DNA of 64,000 nucleotides from Planctomycetaceae bacterium (GCA_021732785.1 JAKFUG010000035.1:1-64000); one strand, 5' to 3'; numbered from the stretch's first letter, positions 52,154 to 61,892 are shown. A program made the numbers and translations. Notes: a model not told the origin generated them from the sequence alone.

Positions 52154-53599
52154 TTATTCTTCCGGTTCCAGCAGCAGTTCCCCCTTGAGGGCAAAGGCAC
52201 CCCGGCTGACGACTTTCATGCCCGGTGTGAGCCCGTGCTGGACTTCAATCCAATCCGCATTCCGGAGTCCCGGAACGATGTCGACGTCGCGAAAGACGCC
52301 GGGCGATTCCTCGACGAAAACGAACTGACGGCGTTCGTGTTGGATGAATGCGGAAGCGGGAACGGTCAACACCTCCCGCGGTTCACCTTCGGGCAGAAAC
52401 ACGCGGGCGAACATCCCCGGGCGAAGACGGTCCAGTTCGTTCGCCACGCGGATCACAATCGGCACGGCCCGCGTTTCCGCTTCTTGAGTGCGGCCGACGT
52501 AAACCACTTCTCCGATTTCAAATTGACCGGGAAATGCCGAGGCTTCCATTCGCACCCGTTGACCGTGAACCAGATGCAGCGCGCCCCAATCCCGATCGCG
52601 AATTTCCGCATGCACCCACAGCGAAGTCGTGTCAGCAATGGTCATCAACGAGGTGGTTGTCGTCACGCGTTCTTTTGCAGCGATCGGCAAGACCTCGACG
52701 GTTCCGGCAATCGGCGACTTGAGCCGCCACAAGCTCGGCGATGTCTCGTGATCCCCCAGCATACCCTCTTCATCGTTCGTACCGATGTACGATCCCAGTC
52801 GCTCGCGGGCAATTGCCGTGCGGCGTCGGGCGTCGGCTGCCATGGCGTCGGCTTTGAGGGTCCGCTGGGCGGCGTGAATGCGGGCCGTTTCACAAGCCGA
52901 TTGAAAGGCCGCCTGTGCCGTTTCGCGCGCCGACTGCTGTTCCAGCAATGACCGCCCGGAAGCAATCCCTTCCGTCGCCAGCGGCTGTAATTTGGCAATC
53001 AGACGGTCTGCCAAGATGCGCTTGGAGTATGCGGCAAGAATCGGTTCGCGATGTTCTCCCAGCGGTTGGTTTTCGAACTCCGTCAACAGTGAGGGGAGAT
53101 CAACAGACTCTTTCAGGCGCGCGAGCAATCTCGAGAGATTCGTCTGCGTATCGGTCGCCTGCTTTTGCTCGCGATCCGCCAGGCGTTCTTCCGCGTTGCA
53201 GAGCAGCACATCGGCCCGGCGTTGTCCGATTTCCGGACTGTCAACAAGGGCGACAACCTGGCCGGCTTCGAGGCGATCTCCTGGGCGAACACGCAATTCA
53301 CGAATCACACCATCGGTGGCCAGACGGAGTTCGATGTGCCGGGTTTCATCGTATTGAATGCGTCCTGGCACCGTCCGCTCGGCTTGCAGCGAACGGATGT
53401 CGGCCGATTCTGATTCAATCCCGGCGGCTTTCACGCGGAGAGCAGTCAAGACCAGCGAACTCGGCGGATCGGTCGGCGCTTCCGTCGCCGCCTCGGCATG
53501 TCCAGCCGGCGGAGTCCGTGGCCAATACCATGTCAAAAGGAATGCGGCCATCAACACAATCGCCGTTGTTGCGACCGTGGAAACCAAACGGCTTTTCAT
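52154..53599 (-). CDS. RND efflux periplasmic adaptor (CzcB/CusB-like)
   Basis: 481 residues. An N-terminal membrane anchor (TVATTAIVLMAAFLLTWYWP) is followed by a beta-barrel/lipoyl layout: VPGRIQYDETRHIELRLATD, IRELRVRPGDRLEAGQVVAL, a long helical hairpin (about residues 150-270), LKSPIAGTVEVLPIAAKERV, then LWVHAEIRDRDWGALHLVHG and LRPGMFARVFLPEGEPREVL. It connects the pump to an outer-membrane channel. No CzcC/CusC gene is in the window. It starts about 140 bases downstream of the His-rich gene and 90 bases upstream of the pump gene. Confidence 0.92.
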   Translation of the reverse strand: MKSRLVSTVATTAIVLMAAFLLTWYWPRTPPAGHAEAATEAPTDPPSSLVLTALRVKAAGIESESADIRSLQAERTVPGRIQYDETRHIELRLATDGVIRELRVRPGDRLEAGQVVALVDSPEIGQRRADVLLCNAEERLADREQKQATDTQTNLSRLLARLKESVDLPSLLTEFENQPLGEHREPILAAYSKRILADRLIAKLQPLATEGIASGRSLLEQQSARETAQAAFQSACETARIHAAQRTLKADAMAADARRRTAIARERLGSYIGTNDEEGMLGDHETSPSLWRLKSPIAGTVEVLPIAAKERVTTTTSLMTIADTTSLWVHAEIRDRDWGALHLVHGQRVRMEASAFPGQFEIGEVVYVGRTQEAETRAVPIVIRVANELDRLRPGMFARVFLPEGEPREVLTVPASAFIQHERRQFVFVEESPGVFRDVDIVPGLRNADWIEVQHGLTPGMKVVSRGAFALKGELLLEPEE

Positions 53600-53737
53600 G
53601 GGATATTCCCGAAAAGAGGCGCGAAGGAATTTCCGCAGTACACATCGGCGCGCGGGATGACGCGAACGTCAAACACGACTTAGCGCGAGGTCACTGCAGA
53701 AAGTAGACGACAGCCGTCGATGGCTCGACGGAGACGC

Positions 53738-54211
53738 TCAGCACAAACAGACGCTGAGAACTTGCTGCGCACTACGGCTTTGGAGATAGGTGCCGAGGAA
53801 CTCATCGGGCGCGCCAACATGCGGATGCCACGGCGCGGACAACATCGGCTGATGGACCGCATTCCAGACGGCATGGTCGATATTCACATGCCAGGCCATC
53901 GTGACGCCTGCGACAGCGGGTTCAAATCCCACCACCGTCCACGGAGAGGGTTCCTCATCGTCGCCATTTGAAGACGGTGCCCGTCCCCAGGGCGGCAACA
54001 CCGCGTGCCAATGCCATCCGACGGATTCATTCTCAAGATGCGTGATGAGATCGGGATGAAAATGTTCGATGTGCTTCGTCAGTTCTGCACTGTGGGCCGC
54101 ATGCACATGCACCCACGGGATCGGTGCGTGCCACAACGACAGTACGCAGGCCAGGCGCATCATGACCACGAGGGCCCGTTTTGCGTCGGAAATTGGCGTT
54201 GCGGCTGACAT
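53738..54211 (-). CDS. His-rich small protein ahead of the metal efflux genes
   Basis: 157 residues from the ATG at 54211. A hydrophobic N-terminus (ALVVMMRLACVLSLWHAPIP) may be a signal peptide. It is followed by a His-dense region: WVHVHAAHSAELTKHIEHFH then HLENESVGWHWHAVLPPW, and later MAWHVNIDHAVWNAVHQPML and APWHPHVG. I count about 16 histidines, many in pairs such as HVH, HFH and HWH. No family is recognised. It is first in a minus-strand cluster with the adaptor and pump genes, so periplasmic metal binding before export is a reasonable hypothesis. Confidence 0.6.
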   Translation of the reverse strand: MSAATPISDAKRALVVMMRLACVLSLWHAPIPWVHVHAAHSAELTKHIEHFHPDLITHLENESVGWHWHAVLPPWGRAPSSNGDDEEPSPWTVVGFEPAVAGVTMAWHVNIDHAVWNAVHQPMLSAPWHPHVGAPDEFLGTYLQSRSAQQVLSVCLC

Positions 54212-54378
54212 CACATCCCGGCACGAAACCATTTGTCCAAGTGGAAATCGTACCCCCGTGTCCATGGCAGCGTCAACAACGATTCAACAAGGGCTGTTGC
54301 GAACCCCTCAGGCTTCTCAGAAAGTGGGGCATCGACTACGCTGACTCCACGGGACGGCGCGCCGCCTGATTCACCCGG

Positions 54379-55917
54379 ATGGAGCCGTTTGAGATTATGT
54401 TGAGTCATCGCGCCAGTGGCGTCCTGCTGCATCCCACGTCCATTCCCACGCAGTTTGGCATCGGTGATCTTGGCCCGATGGCCCTCCGCTGGGTCGACTG
54501 GCTCGCGGATGCCGGTCAGAAATACTGGCAGGTTCTCCCGCTGGTCCCCACCGATCGGGGAGATTCTCCCTATCAGTCACCGTCGGCGTTTGCCGGTAAT
54601 CCGTTACTCATCAGCCCGGAGGGCTTGTTTGCCGACGGATTGCTGACGGCCGACGAATTGGCCGATGCTTCGCGGGGAATCGATCCGCAAGCGGCCCGCG
54701 TCAATTTTGCCGAGGCGGGGGCACGCAAACGGCGTTTGCTGGAAACGGCAGCCACAAAGTTGCCGTCACATGATTCACTGCGGAATGAATTCGCCGATTT
54801 CTGTGCCGCTGAGCACGCCTGGCTGGAACCGCATGCGGAGTTTATGACCCTGCGTGAAATCAACGACGGCCGCTGGTGGCTCGAATGGACAGTCGATGTC
54901 ACCGACGAACGCCGATTGACAGCCTCCGGCCGCGAAAAGCACGCCGCCCGTCTCGAGGCCCATCGGCTCTGGCAATTCTTGTTCTTTCGCCAGTGGGACG
55001 CGCTGCGGGCGCATGCCCATTCGCGCGGCGTGAAAATCATTGGCGATGTGCCGATCTATGTCGCGCATGATAGTGCCGACGTGTGGGCCAATCGCACGTG
55101 GTTCCAATTGGATGATGCCGGCCGGTCGACCCGTGTGGCCGGTGTACCACCCGATTATTTCGCCGCCACCGGTCAGTTGTGGTCGAATCCGTTGTACGAC
55201 TGGGATGCCTTGCAGCGCGACGGTTATCGCTGGTGGGTCGCCCGCATGCGCGCCACCTTGCGGCAGGTCGACCTCGTGCGGCTCGACCATTTCCGGGGTT
55301 TTGAAGCCTATTGGTCGGTGCGTGCTGGCGAGGAAACCGCCATCAACGGGGAGTGGGTACAAGGCCCTAACGATGCTTTTCTTGCCGTCCTGCGGGACAC
55401 GCTGACGGATGACGAAGGCCAGTTGCCGATCATCGCCGAAGACCTCGGCATGATTACCGAAGAGGTGCATGCCCTGCGCAAGCGGTTCGGCTTGCCCGGT
55501 ATGAACGTGTTGCAGTTCCGGTTGCCGGGCGCGCCGCACGAGCCGAAGTTTCAACTCGATGAGTTCGATGCCAACTCGGTGGTTTATACGGGCACGCACG
55601 ACAACGACACCACGGCCGGCTGGTTTGAAAGCGACATCGCACCGTTTCCCGAACGCCTGGCACAGATGCGTGAATTCACCCCGTGCGATCCCGGCAACAT
55701 GGCGTGGGAGTTCATCGCCCTGGCGTGGCGATCGAGTTCGCTGCTGGCGGTCGCGCCTCTGCAGGATGTGCTGGGGCTCGGTCACGCCGCGCGCATGAAC
55801 ACGCCGGGGACGGCCTTCGGCGACTTCGCCAACTGGCAGTGGAAATATTCCGCAGAGATGCTCACCGCCGATACGGCCAAGCGGCTACTCGAGCTCACGG
55901 CTTCAGTCGGACGGTGA
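54379..55917 (+). CDS. malQ: 4-alpha-glucanotransferase
   Basis: 512 residues, the usual size of bacterial MalQ (GH77). Marks: GVLLHPTSIPTQFGIGDLGP, YWQVLPLVPTDRGDSPYQSP, IIGDVPIYVAHDSADVWANR, VDLVRLDHFRGFEAYW with the catalytic Asp, IIAEDLGMITEEVHAL with the acid/base Glu, and VYTGTHDNDTTAGW with the third acid. It transfers alpha-1,4-glucan segments during maltodextrin or glycogen metabolism in the cytosol. The ATG at 54397 (MLSHRASG) is an alternative start. Its 3' end overlaps the convergent MfnE-like gene by 15 bases. Confidence 0.95.
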   Translation: MEPFEIMLSHRASGVLLHPTSIPTQFGIGDLGPMALRWVDWLADAGQKYWQVLPLVPTDRGDSPYQSPSAFAGNPLLISPEGLFADGLLTADELADASRGIDPQAARVNFAEAGARKRRLLETAATKLPSHDSLRNEFADFCAAEHAWLEPHAEFMTLREINDGRWWLEWTVDVTDERRLTASGREKHAARLEAHRLWQFLFFRQWDALRAHAHSRGVKIIGDVPIYVAHDSADVWANRTWFQLDDAGRSTRVAGVPPDYFAATGQLWSNPLYDWDALQRDGYRWWVARMRATLRQVDLVRLDHFRGFEAYWSVRAGEETAINGEWVQGPNDAFLAVLRDTLTDDEGQLPIIAEDLGMITEEVHALRKRFGLPGMNVLQFRLPGAPHEPKFQLDEFDANSVVYTGTHDNDTTAGWFESDIAPFPERLAQMREFTPCDPGNMAWEFIALAWRSSSLLAVAPLQDVLGLGHAARMNTPGTAFGDFANWQWKYSAEMLTADTAKRLLELTASVGR

Positions 55918-56505
55918 TGATCCGCGTACGAACCAGTCGCAGAGCTGCGCATCGCTGCGGAGATCACACCATCGCACATGTGGCAGTTGTGGTGCCAAGT
56001 GAGCGAAATACGGATCGATGACGCGCTCTCGAATGGCGATGGAGAGCGTTTTCGGACACGGCACGGATTTGCAGAACCACAATTCGTCCGCCGGCCATCG
56101 CCCGGCGGTCCATGCCGCGAGGGAATCACTGGTGACGTCCCAATTCTGCGGGAGATCACCAAACTCGTGGAGTCGCAAAAACGGTGTCGGTGCGAGGACC
56201 GGCAATGCGTGTTGCTGCCAGGCCGCCTCGGCGTGTGCGTGATCGTAGGCCAACAGTCCGCGCGGGAGAACATGTGCGAGCATCGTCGCATTGAAATCGA
56301 GCGCAGCCAATGCCACGCTGTGCGATTGCTCATCGTCCCAGCGAAACTGCGGCTGCCAGTTCCGCACGAGGTCTGCGACCTCACCACCGCCGGGGAAGAT
56401 CAAAAAGCGGTGATTGGGGAACGGTTCGATCAGCGCCGCAATGCGCTGGCTGAGATCGGGGAGGTTGTAAAGACTGCCACCGATTTTCAGAATGACAGTG
56501 GTCAT
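55903..56505 (-). CDS. Amino-acid-kinase-fold protein, MfnE-like
   Basis: 200 residues from the ATG at 56505. The fold is shown by TTVILKIGGSLYNLPDLSQR, FLIFPGGGEVADLVRNWQ, HSVALAALDFNATMLAHVLP and WDVTSDSLAAWTAGRWPADE. Small kinases of this kind next to methanofuran and H4MPT genes phosphorylate the furan-methyl alcohol intermediate (MfnE), and many planctomycetes carry the H4MPT-linked C1 pathway. The family match is by layout; no other C1 gene is in the window. It is the last gene of the hisI-hisG direction (58-base gap after hisG), so it may share the transcript. Confidence 0.65.
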   Translation of the reverse strand: MTTVILKIGGSLYNLPDLSQRIAALIEPFPNHRFLIFPGGGEVADLVRNWQPQFRWDDEQSHSVALAALDFNATMLAHVLPRGLLAYDHAHAEAAWQQHALPVLAPTPFLRLHEFGDLPQNWDVTSDSLAAWTAGRWPADELWFCKSVPCPKTLSIAIRERVIDPYFAHLAPQLPHVRWCDLRSDAQLCDWFVRGSSPSD

Positions 56506-56563
56506 GTTGATCGCACAGGGAAGAGACTCGGGGTCAAGAAACCCTGGGCGTCCGGGTCGTACA

Positions 56564-57451
56564 TCAATCGATGATTTTGGAGATCGGATATTCAACAATG
56601 CCCCGCGCCCCGGCGGCTTTCAGTTGCGGGATGATATTGCGCACATAGGCTTCATCGACGATCGTATTCACCGCGACCCAATCGGGGTCGGACAGCGGGG
56701 CAACGGTCGGCTTCTGTAACGCCGGGAGTTGTGCGATCACTTGCTGCAAATGACTGCGGTGAGCGTTCATCATCAATCCGACTTTCGTCTCCGCCGCGAG
56801 ACACGACCGCAACATCAGGGCGATGTTTTCGAGTTTACTGCGTTTCCTGGCGTCGGCGAACGACACCTTGTTGGCGATGAACCGCGTGGTGCTTTGCAGC
56901 ACTTCATCCACGATCCGCAGGTTATTGGCACGGAGAGAACTGCCGGTCTCGGTCACTTCCACAATCGCGTCGGCGAGCAAGGGCGGCTTGACTTCGGTCG
57001 CCCCCCACGAAAACTCGACGGTCGCATTCACGCCATGCCGGGTCAAATACGCTTTCGTCAAACCGACGGCTTCGGTCGCAATCCGCTTGCCTTCGAGATC
57101 CTTGACGGACTTCACCGTTGATTCGTTCGGTACGCACAGTACCCACCGCACCGGACGACGGCTCACCTTCGAGAACATCAACTCGCCGATTTCATGCACA
57201 TTCGCCGTAGTTTCGACGATCCAATCGTGCCCGGTAATCCCGGCGTCGAGGATCCCCTGCTCGACATACCGCGCCATTTCCTGAGCGCGGATCAGCATGC
57301 ACTCAATTTCCGGGTCATCGATTTCCGGGAAATAGGATCGCGACTGAAACTTGATGTTGTAGCCCGCCTTCTTGAACAGTTCGGCGGTGGCTTCCTGCAG
57401 ACTGCCTGCGGGGATTCCCAGCTTGATCAATTTTTCCGACATGATACTCAA
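56564..57451 (-). CDS. hisG: ATP phosphoribosyltransferase, long form
   Basis: 295 residues, the long form that carries its own C-terminal regulatory domain and needs no HisZ. The catalytic part shows [55 protein letters not shown] and [20 protein letters not shown]. The C-terminal domain (about residues 220-295) holds [20 protein letters not shown] and [16 protein letters not shown]. It joins ATP and PRPP in the first step of histidine synthesis. A second ATG at 57442 (MSEKLIKLG) is an equally good start. hisI lies 66 bases upstream on the same strand. Confidence 0.95.
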   Translation of the reverse strand: MSIMSEKLIKLGIPAGSLQEATAELFKKAGYNIKFQSRSYFPEIDDPEIECMLIRAQEMARYVEQGILDAGITGHDWIVETTANVHEIGELMFSKVSRRPVRWVLCVPNESTVKSVKDLEGKRIATEAVGLTKAYLTRHGVNATVEFSWGATEVKPPLLADAIVEVTETGSSLRANNLRIVDEVLQSTTRFIANKVSFADARKRSKLENIALMLRSCLAAETKVGLMMNAHRSHLQQVIAQLPALQKPTVAPLSDPDWVAVNTIVDEAYVRNIIPQLKAAGARGIVEYPISKIID

Positions 57452-57517
57452 ACGCTCTTAGAAGTAGGGCGGGCTTGTGCCCACCACATCGAATGTTCTC
57501 TGGGTGAGACTACGGAA

Positions 57518-57940
57518 TTATTTCTTGTAGACGGCTTTCGGATCAAAGACCCGTTCGCCCACCGTGCTGATGGTTCGCGTTTGCGGATCGATCTTCCGGA
57601 AGAAGCAGCTTCTGTAGCCTTCGTGACACGCGGCCCCGCCGAGCTGGTTCACTTTCACCAGCAGCGTATCGGCATCGCAGTCGTAGAAGAGTTCCTGCAA
57701 CTCCTGCACGTTGCCACTTTCCTCGCCCTTCCGCCACAGCTTTTGCCGGCTGCGGCTGTAGTAGCACACGCGGCCGGTGGCCAACGTTTCTTCATAAGCC
57801 GTGGCGTTCATGTAGGCGAGCATCAGCACGTCTCCCGTCTCCGCATCCTGAGCGATGACCGGGATCAATTCATGCTTCGTGAAATCCGGACCGTCTGCCA
57901 CTTCCCTAATTCCTATGGTGATGCCGTCGCAGTCGAGCAC
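57518..57940 (-). CDS. hisI: Phosphoribosyl-AMP cyclohydrolase
   Basis: 140 residues without a fused HisE domain. Marks: [40 protein letters not shown] with SGNVQ, and the metal site [18 protein letters not shown] followed by [13 protein letters not shown] (three cysteines and a histidine). It opens the purine ring of phosphoribosyl-AMP in the third step of histidine synthesis. It is the first gene of a minus-strand run hisI-hisG-MfnE-like. Confidence 0.95.
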   Translation of the reverse strand: MLDCDGITIGIREVADGPDFTKHELIPVIAQDAETGDVLMLAYMNATAYEETLATGRVCYYSRSRQKLWRKGEESGNVQELQELFYDCDADTLLVKVNQLGGAACHEGYRSCFFRKIDPQTRTISTVGERVFDPKAVYKK

Positions 57941-58048
57941 GACATTCTAACGAGCAAAACGGGGTGGCGTCACCCGGTGGAAAAGAAAACGGCCCAGAGA
58001 AGGCGTTCCCCGGGCCTCACCTGGCGATTGAAAAGGGGCCCCAAGACG

Positions 58049-58537
58049 CTATTCGTCGCCGGTTCCGCGGGCTTTTTCGAGGGTCAGGCGGTTCCCTTTG
58101 GAGTTGTATTCAATGCGGGTCATGAAGGCTCGCATGAGCATAATTCCGCGGCCGCAGGGACGTTCGAGGTTCTCTTCCGCGGTCGGATCAGGAACATCGG
58201 ATACGTCGAAACCCGGACCTTCGTCTTCGATTTCGACACGGACCATCGCGTCGTCAATGCGGCAGCTCACGTGGACCGATTTGTCCGGATCCATGCCGTT
58301 GCCATGCTTGATGGCATTTACGAGCGCCTCTTCTAAAGCCAGCCGCATGCCGAAGACATCCCGCGCGGGGAACGACAACTCTTCCAAACGATTCACGATC
58401 CGTTCCTGCACGGCTTGTCCGGCAGCGGTATCGCTGGGAATCGTGACCTCGAACTGTTCTGGCGTCGGCATGACGGGGGCAACAGGAAGGTCGAGAGGAG
58501 TTTCCACCGAATTGTTGGCGTTGAAGACGCTCAACAA
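58049..58537 (-). CDS. RsbW-like serine kinase/anti-sigma ATPase
   Basis: 162 residues with a GHKL ATPase domain of the RsbW/SpoIIAB type. N-box MRLALEEALVNAIKHGNG, G1 IEDEGPGFDVSDV, and the lid and G2 region CGRGIMLMRAFMTRIEYNSK. The N-terminal about 45 residues are linker. Such proteins bind sigma factors or phosphorylate STAS antagonists. A STAS protein is encoded 63 bases upstream on the same strand, so the two form a partner-switching pair. No sigma factor gene or PP2C phosphatase lies beside them. Confidence 0.9.
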   Translation of the reverse strand: MLSVFNANNSVETPLDLPVAPVMPTPEQFEVTIPSDTAAGQAVQERIVNRLEELSFPARDVFGMRLALEEALVNAIKHGNGMDPDKSVHVSCRIDDAMVRVEIEDEGPGFDVSDVPDPTAEENLERPCGRGIMLMRAFMTRIEYNSKGNRLTLEKARGTGDE

Positions 58538-58600
58538 ATTCGAGCATCAATTCGGCCGCACGACGGCGGCGATATTGACCGGCGACGGCTCGCGTTGATC

Positions 58601-58951
58601 TCAGAACCCTTCGAGGGCCTGTTCCTGATTCGTTTTGATGTCGAAAATCTTATTCAACCGGGTAATCTCGAACACTTCGTAGATTTCCGGGCGAATCGCA
58701 CACAGCCGCAGTTTCCCCTTGGCCGCTTTCACCTTCTTGTCCATGGTAATCAGCTTGCCGAGGGCCGCACTGGAAAGGTACTCGACATTGGTGAAGTCGA
58801 GCACAACCTTCTTGCGACCATCTTCGTCGACCAACCCGAACATCTGGTTGCCGATGATCTGGATGTTGGTTTCGTCGAGAATCTTCTTATCGATGAACTT
58901 GGCGACGGTCACGTCACCGATTTCTTCAATGTCCAAGCGTCGCGTCGACAT
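58601..58951 (-). CDS. STAS-domain anti-sigma antagonist
   Basis: 116 residues from the ATG at 58951. STAS fold: DIEEIGDVTVAKFIDKKILD, KKVVLDFTNVEYLSSAALGK with the phosphorylatable serine in the SSAAL stretch, KVKAAKGKLRLCAIRPEIYE and VFEITRLNKIFDI. It is the probable partner of the RsbW-like kinase directly downstream. Upstream codons to 59008 are not conserved in style. Confidence 0.9.
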   Translation of the reverse strand: MSTRRLDIEEIGDVTVAKFIDKKILDETNIQIIGNQMFGLVDEDGRKKVVLDFTNVEYLSSAALGKLITMDKKVKAAKGKLRLCAIRPEIYEVFEITRLNKIFDIKTNQEQALEGF

Positions 58952-59196
58952 GCGGCGTTCCTGTCCGAATTCGTCTCGACCCCAATGCCTCCGGGCTCCC
59001 GACCACAAACGCCCGTCACCCGGTGAGTGGACGGCAGCGAAGGGAACACAAAAACGGTGATGGACACTGTTGGTCGAATGGCCCAGCGTGACTTGTCAAT
59101 CGTCCATATCATCGCGCGTGAATCGAACCCTGTCAAGCGCCGAAACTTACTTCCACGACGTTGAGTGCGGCGACGTTGCGGAAAAGTCGCTTTGGG

Positions 59197-59730
59197 CTAT
59201 GCCGGCGACTGCGGACTGCCCGAAAACTTTGCCAGGAGCGGGCCGACCACCTGGACCGGGATAAACTCCTGCAACCGGGCCGCGGCGGAATGCCGGCCGA
59301 GTTGGGCGACCTGTTTGATCAAGGAGCTCGAAATGTGCGAGAATTTTTCGCTCGCCATCAGAAATACGGTTTCAATCTCGGGATCCAACGCGCGGTTCGC
59401 CAACGCCATCGTGAATTCGGATTCGATATCCGACAGCGTCCGCAAACCGCGGAGCATCACCCGGGCACCGCACTCGCGGAGAAACTCCACCGCCAAACCG
59501 GAAAAACAGCAGACTTCCACATTGGGCAGCGAAGCCAGCACGTCCCGAGCCATCGACAACCGTTCGTCGGGGGTGAACAACGGCCGTTTTTCCGGATTGA
59601 TGCCAATCCCCACCGTCAGTTTTTCGAACACCGCCGCCCCGCGAGTGATGATGTCCCGATGGCCAAGCGTGATCGGATCGAAGCTGCCGGTATACACGGC
59701 ATGACGGCCGCTCAAGGCATTTGTGGGCAT
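59197..59730 (-). CDS. coaD: Phosphopantetheine adenylyltransferase
   Basis: 177 residues. Marks: AVYTGSFDPITLGHRDIITR with the TxGH nucleotide site, GINPEKRPLFTPDERLSMAR, ARVMLRGLRTLSDIESEF, then VFLMASEKFSHISSSLIKQ with the ISSS motif. It makes dephospho-CoA from ATP and 4'-phosphopantetheine, the penultimate step of CoA synthesis. Standard length plus a short C-terminal extension. It lies alone between the STAS gene and the divergent transporter gene. Confidence 0.95.
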   Translation of the reverse strand: MPTNALSGRHAVYTGSFDPITLGHRDIITRGAAVFEKLTVGIGINPEKRPLFTPDERLSMARDVLASLPNVEVCCFSGLAVEFLRECGARVMLRGLRTLSDIESEFTMALANRALDPEIETVFLMASEKFSHISSSLIKQVAQLGRHSAAARLQEFIPVQVVGPLLAKFSGSPQSPA

Positions 59731-59885
59731 GAGGTGACGATCCTGATGGGCACGGAGCGAGTGATTCCGCCGATAGCAAGCTAATCGATCCCCTCGATCT
59801 TAACCAGCCGTCCGACTCGCAACACCGCCGGGATTAGCCTATTCTGCGATCACGAATTCCATTCATTCCGGGAGCACCGGCCTTC

Positions 59886-61325
59886 ATGAGCAAACCGACG
59901 TACCTGACCGCCCCACAACCCATCAGCACGCTGCCGCCGGGCATCCCGTACATCGTGGGCAACGAAGCCGCGGAACGGTTTTCGTTCTATGGCATGAAGG
60001 CGATCCTGACGGTCTACATGACCAAATTTCTGATCGGCTGGAACGGTCAACCGGCGACACTCAGCCCGGAAGACGCCAAATCCGCAGTCCATCTGTTCGT
60101 GGCCACGGCCTATTTTTTCCCGCTGCTGGGGGCGATTGTTTCCGACTGGTTCTTCGGGAAATATCGCACCATTCTGTGGCTCTCAATTGTTTACTGCATC
60201 GGCCATTTGCTTCTGGCAGTCGTACCGGGCCGTGAAGGTCTTGTGCTGGGGCTGACGCTGATCGCCATCGGTGCCGGCGGCATCAAACCGTGTGTCTCGG
60301 CCCACGTCGGTGACCAGTTCGGAGCCCAGAATCAGCATCTGTTGTCGCGCGTCTTCGGCTGGTTTTACTTTTCGATTAACTTCGGGGCCTTCTTCTCGAC
60401 ACTGCTGACCCCGCTCCTGCTGGAATGGTACGGCCCGCATGCGGCGTTTGGCGTCCCCGGCGTGCTGATGGGCATCGCGACGATTGTCTTCTGGATCGGC
60501 CGCAACAAGTTCGTCCACATTCCCGCCGGTGGCAGTGAATTCATCCGCGAATCGTTCAGTGGCGAAGGCCTCCGGGCCGTCTTTCAACTGGTCCCGTTGT
60601 ACCTGTTCATTTCGGTCTTCTGGGCGCTGTATGACCAGACGGCCTCCGCGTGGGTATTGCAGGCCGAAAACATGGATCGCCGATGGGCTTTCGGTGGGCA
60701 ATCCGGGGAATGGCATGCTTCGCAGATTCAGGCCGTGAATCCGATTCTCGTGCTAGCGCTGATTCCGCTTTTCAGTTACGTCATTTACCCCGCAATGAAT
60801 CGGGTGGTGAAACTGACTCCGCTGAAGAAAATCGGACTGGGATTCTTCGTCACCGCGTTCGCTTTCGGCATAAGCGGATGGATTGAAACACAACTACAGC
60901 CCTTCGACGCACTGGCCGCGAACGCCGCCGCCGAGCGGAACATCAAGGTTGTGGAAGTGGTCGCAGAGCAGGTCGCCGCGGGGTTACGCCCTCACATCGG
61001 TTGGCAGGTCTTGGCTTATCTGGTCCTGACATGTGCCGAGGTGATGGTATCCATCACAGCGCTGGAGTTTTCGTACACGCAGGCTCCGAATCGGATGAAA
61101 TCGCTGATCATGTCGCTGTATCTGCTCTCCGTCACGCTCGGAAATCTGTTGACGTCCGGCGTGAACCAACTCATTCAGAACGGCGACGGTACCACTTGGT
61201 TGCCTGGCGCGAGTTACTACTGGTTCTTCACCGTATTACAACTTGTCACAGCGGTGTTGTTCATCGGCGTCGCGGCTGCTTTCCGCGAAAAGAGTTACAT
61301 CCAGGAATCGGCCCCGGCGGAATAG
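59886..61325 (+). CDS. POT-family proton-dependent peptide transporter
   Basis: 479 residues with 12 or more membrane segments. The family signatures are [20 protein letters not shown] (the ExxERFxYY-like motif, here ERFSFYG) and [18 protein letters not shown] with [17 protein letters not shown]. The C-terminal half contains [20 protein letters not shown] and [20 protein letters not shown]. It imports di- and tripeptides with protons at the inner membrane. Planctomycete members have a long loop after helix 10 as here. It is transcribed alone. Confidence 0.92.
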   Translation: MSKPTYLTAPQPISTLPPGIPYIVGNEAAERFSFYGMKAILTVYMTKFLIGWNGQPATLSPEDAKSAVHLFVATAYFFPLLGAIVSDWFFGKYRTILWLSIVYCIGHLLLAVVPGREGLVLGLTLIAIGAGGIKPCVSAHVGDQFGAQNQHLLSRVFGWFYFSINFGAFFSTLLTPLLLEWYGPHAAFGVPGVLMGIATIVFWIGRNKFVHIPAGGSEFIRESFSGEGLRAVFQLVPLYLFISVFWALYDQTASAWVLQAENMDRRWAFGGQSGEWHASQIQAVNPILVLALIPLFSYVIYPAMNRVVKLTPLKKIGLGFFVTAFAFGISGWIETQLQPFDALAANAAAERNIKVVEVVAEQVAAGLRPHIGWQVLAYLVLTCAEVMVSITALEFSYTQAPNRMKSLIMSLYLLSVTLGNLLTSGVNQLIQNGDGTTWLPGASYYWFFTVLQLVTAVLFIGVAAAFREKSYIQESAPAE

Positions 61326-61395
61326 ATTCCAGCGGCCCGCGGCCATCGCGGACGATGTCCTGGCGCGGTATGCTGCCGTCATGGAGTGCCTCTTT

Positions 61396-61465
61396 TGAGC
61401 GGTACGGCGCTAACCGCCGGTGTGTTGGCAGCCGGAAGAACCGGCGGCTAGCGCCGTGCCACTCA
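61396..61465. repeat. Imperfect palindrome (GGCGCTAGCCGCCGGT family)
   Basis: Arms 61396-61421 and 61440-61465 are 26-base inverted copies with three mismatches (left arm begins TGAGCGGTACGGCGCTAACC). The loop is 18 bases. It lies between the peptide transporter and the SnoaL-like gene. A related but looser copy is at 61893-61957. Confidence 0.8.
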
Positions 61466-61500
61466 GGATCAATACGAATCAATAACCCTGGAGAATCATT

Positions 61501-61884
61501 GTGGGTGGTGCGGAAGCGGAACTGTTGGCGTTGAGCGATCGGTTGTTGAAGTCCATCGACGGCGGTGACTGGAATTTATACGCCTCGATGTGCGATCCCT
61601 CGATCACCTGTTTCGAGCCGGAAGCCTGCGGGCAACTGATTGCGGGGCTGCCGTTCCACAAGTTCTATTTCGACCTGCCGCGCGGTAGTGCTCCCAAACA
61701 ATCGACGATTGCCTCGCCGAACATTCGCGTGATGGGTGACGCCGCGGTGGTGAGCTATGTCCGCGTGGTGCAAAAGCTCGACGCCAACGGCGGGCCGGTT
61801 TCGGTCGCCGCGCTGGAAACCCGCGTCTGGCAAAAGCAGGCCGGCAGTTGGAAGCACGTCCACTTCCACCGCGCCCCGCTGTAG
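61501..61884 (+). CDS. SnoaL/CaMKII-association-domain-like protein
   Basis: 127 residues from GTG 61501. It reads as an NTF2-like fold of the CaMKII association-domain type: LALSDRLLKSIDGGDWNLYA, DPSITCFEPEACGQLIAGLP, PNIRVMGDAAVVSYVRVVQK and ETRVWQKQAGSWKHVHFHRA. No catalytic residues are obvious. Such proteins are often small homodimers or oligomers; role unknown. Palindromic repeats flank it on both sides. Confidence 0.8.
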   Translation: MGGAEAELLALSDRLLKSIDGGDWNLYASMCDPSITCFEPEACGQLIAGLPFHKFYFDLPRGSAPKQSTIASPNIRVMGDAAVVSYVRVVQKLDANGGPVSVAALETRVWQKQAGSWKHVHFHRAPL

Positions 61885-61892
61885 TCTGAATT

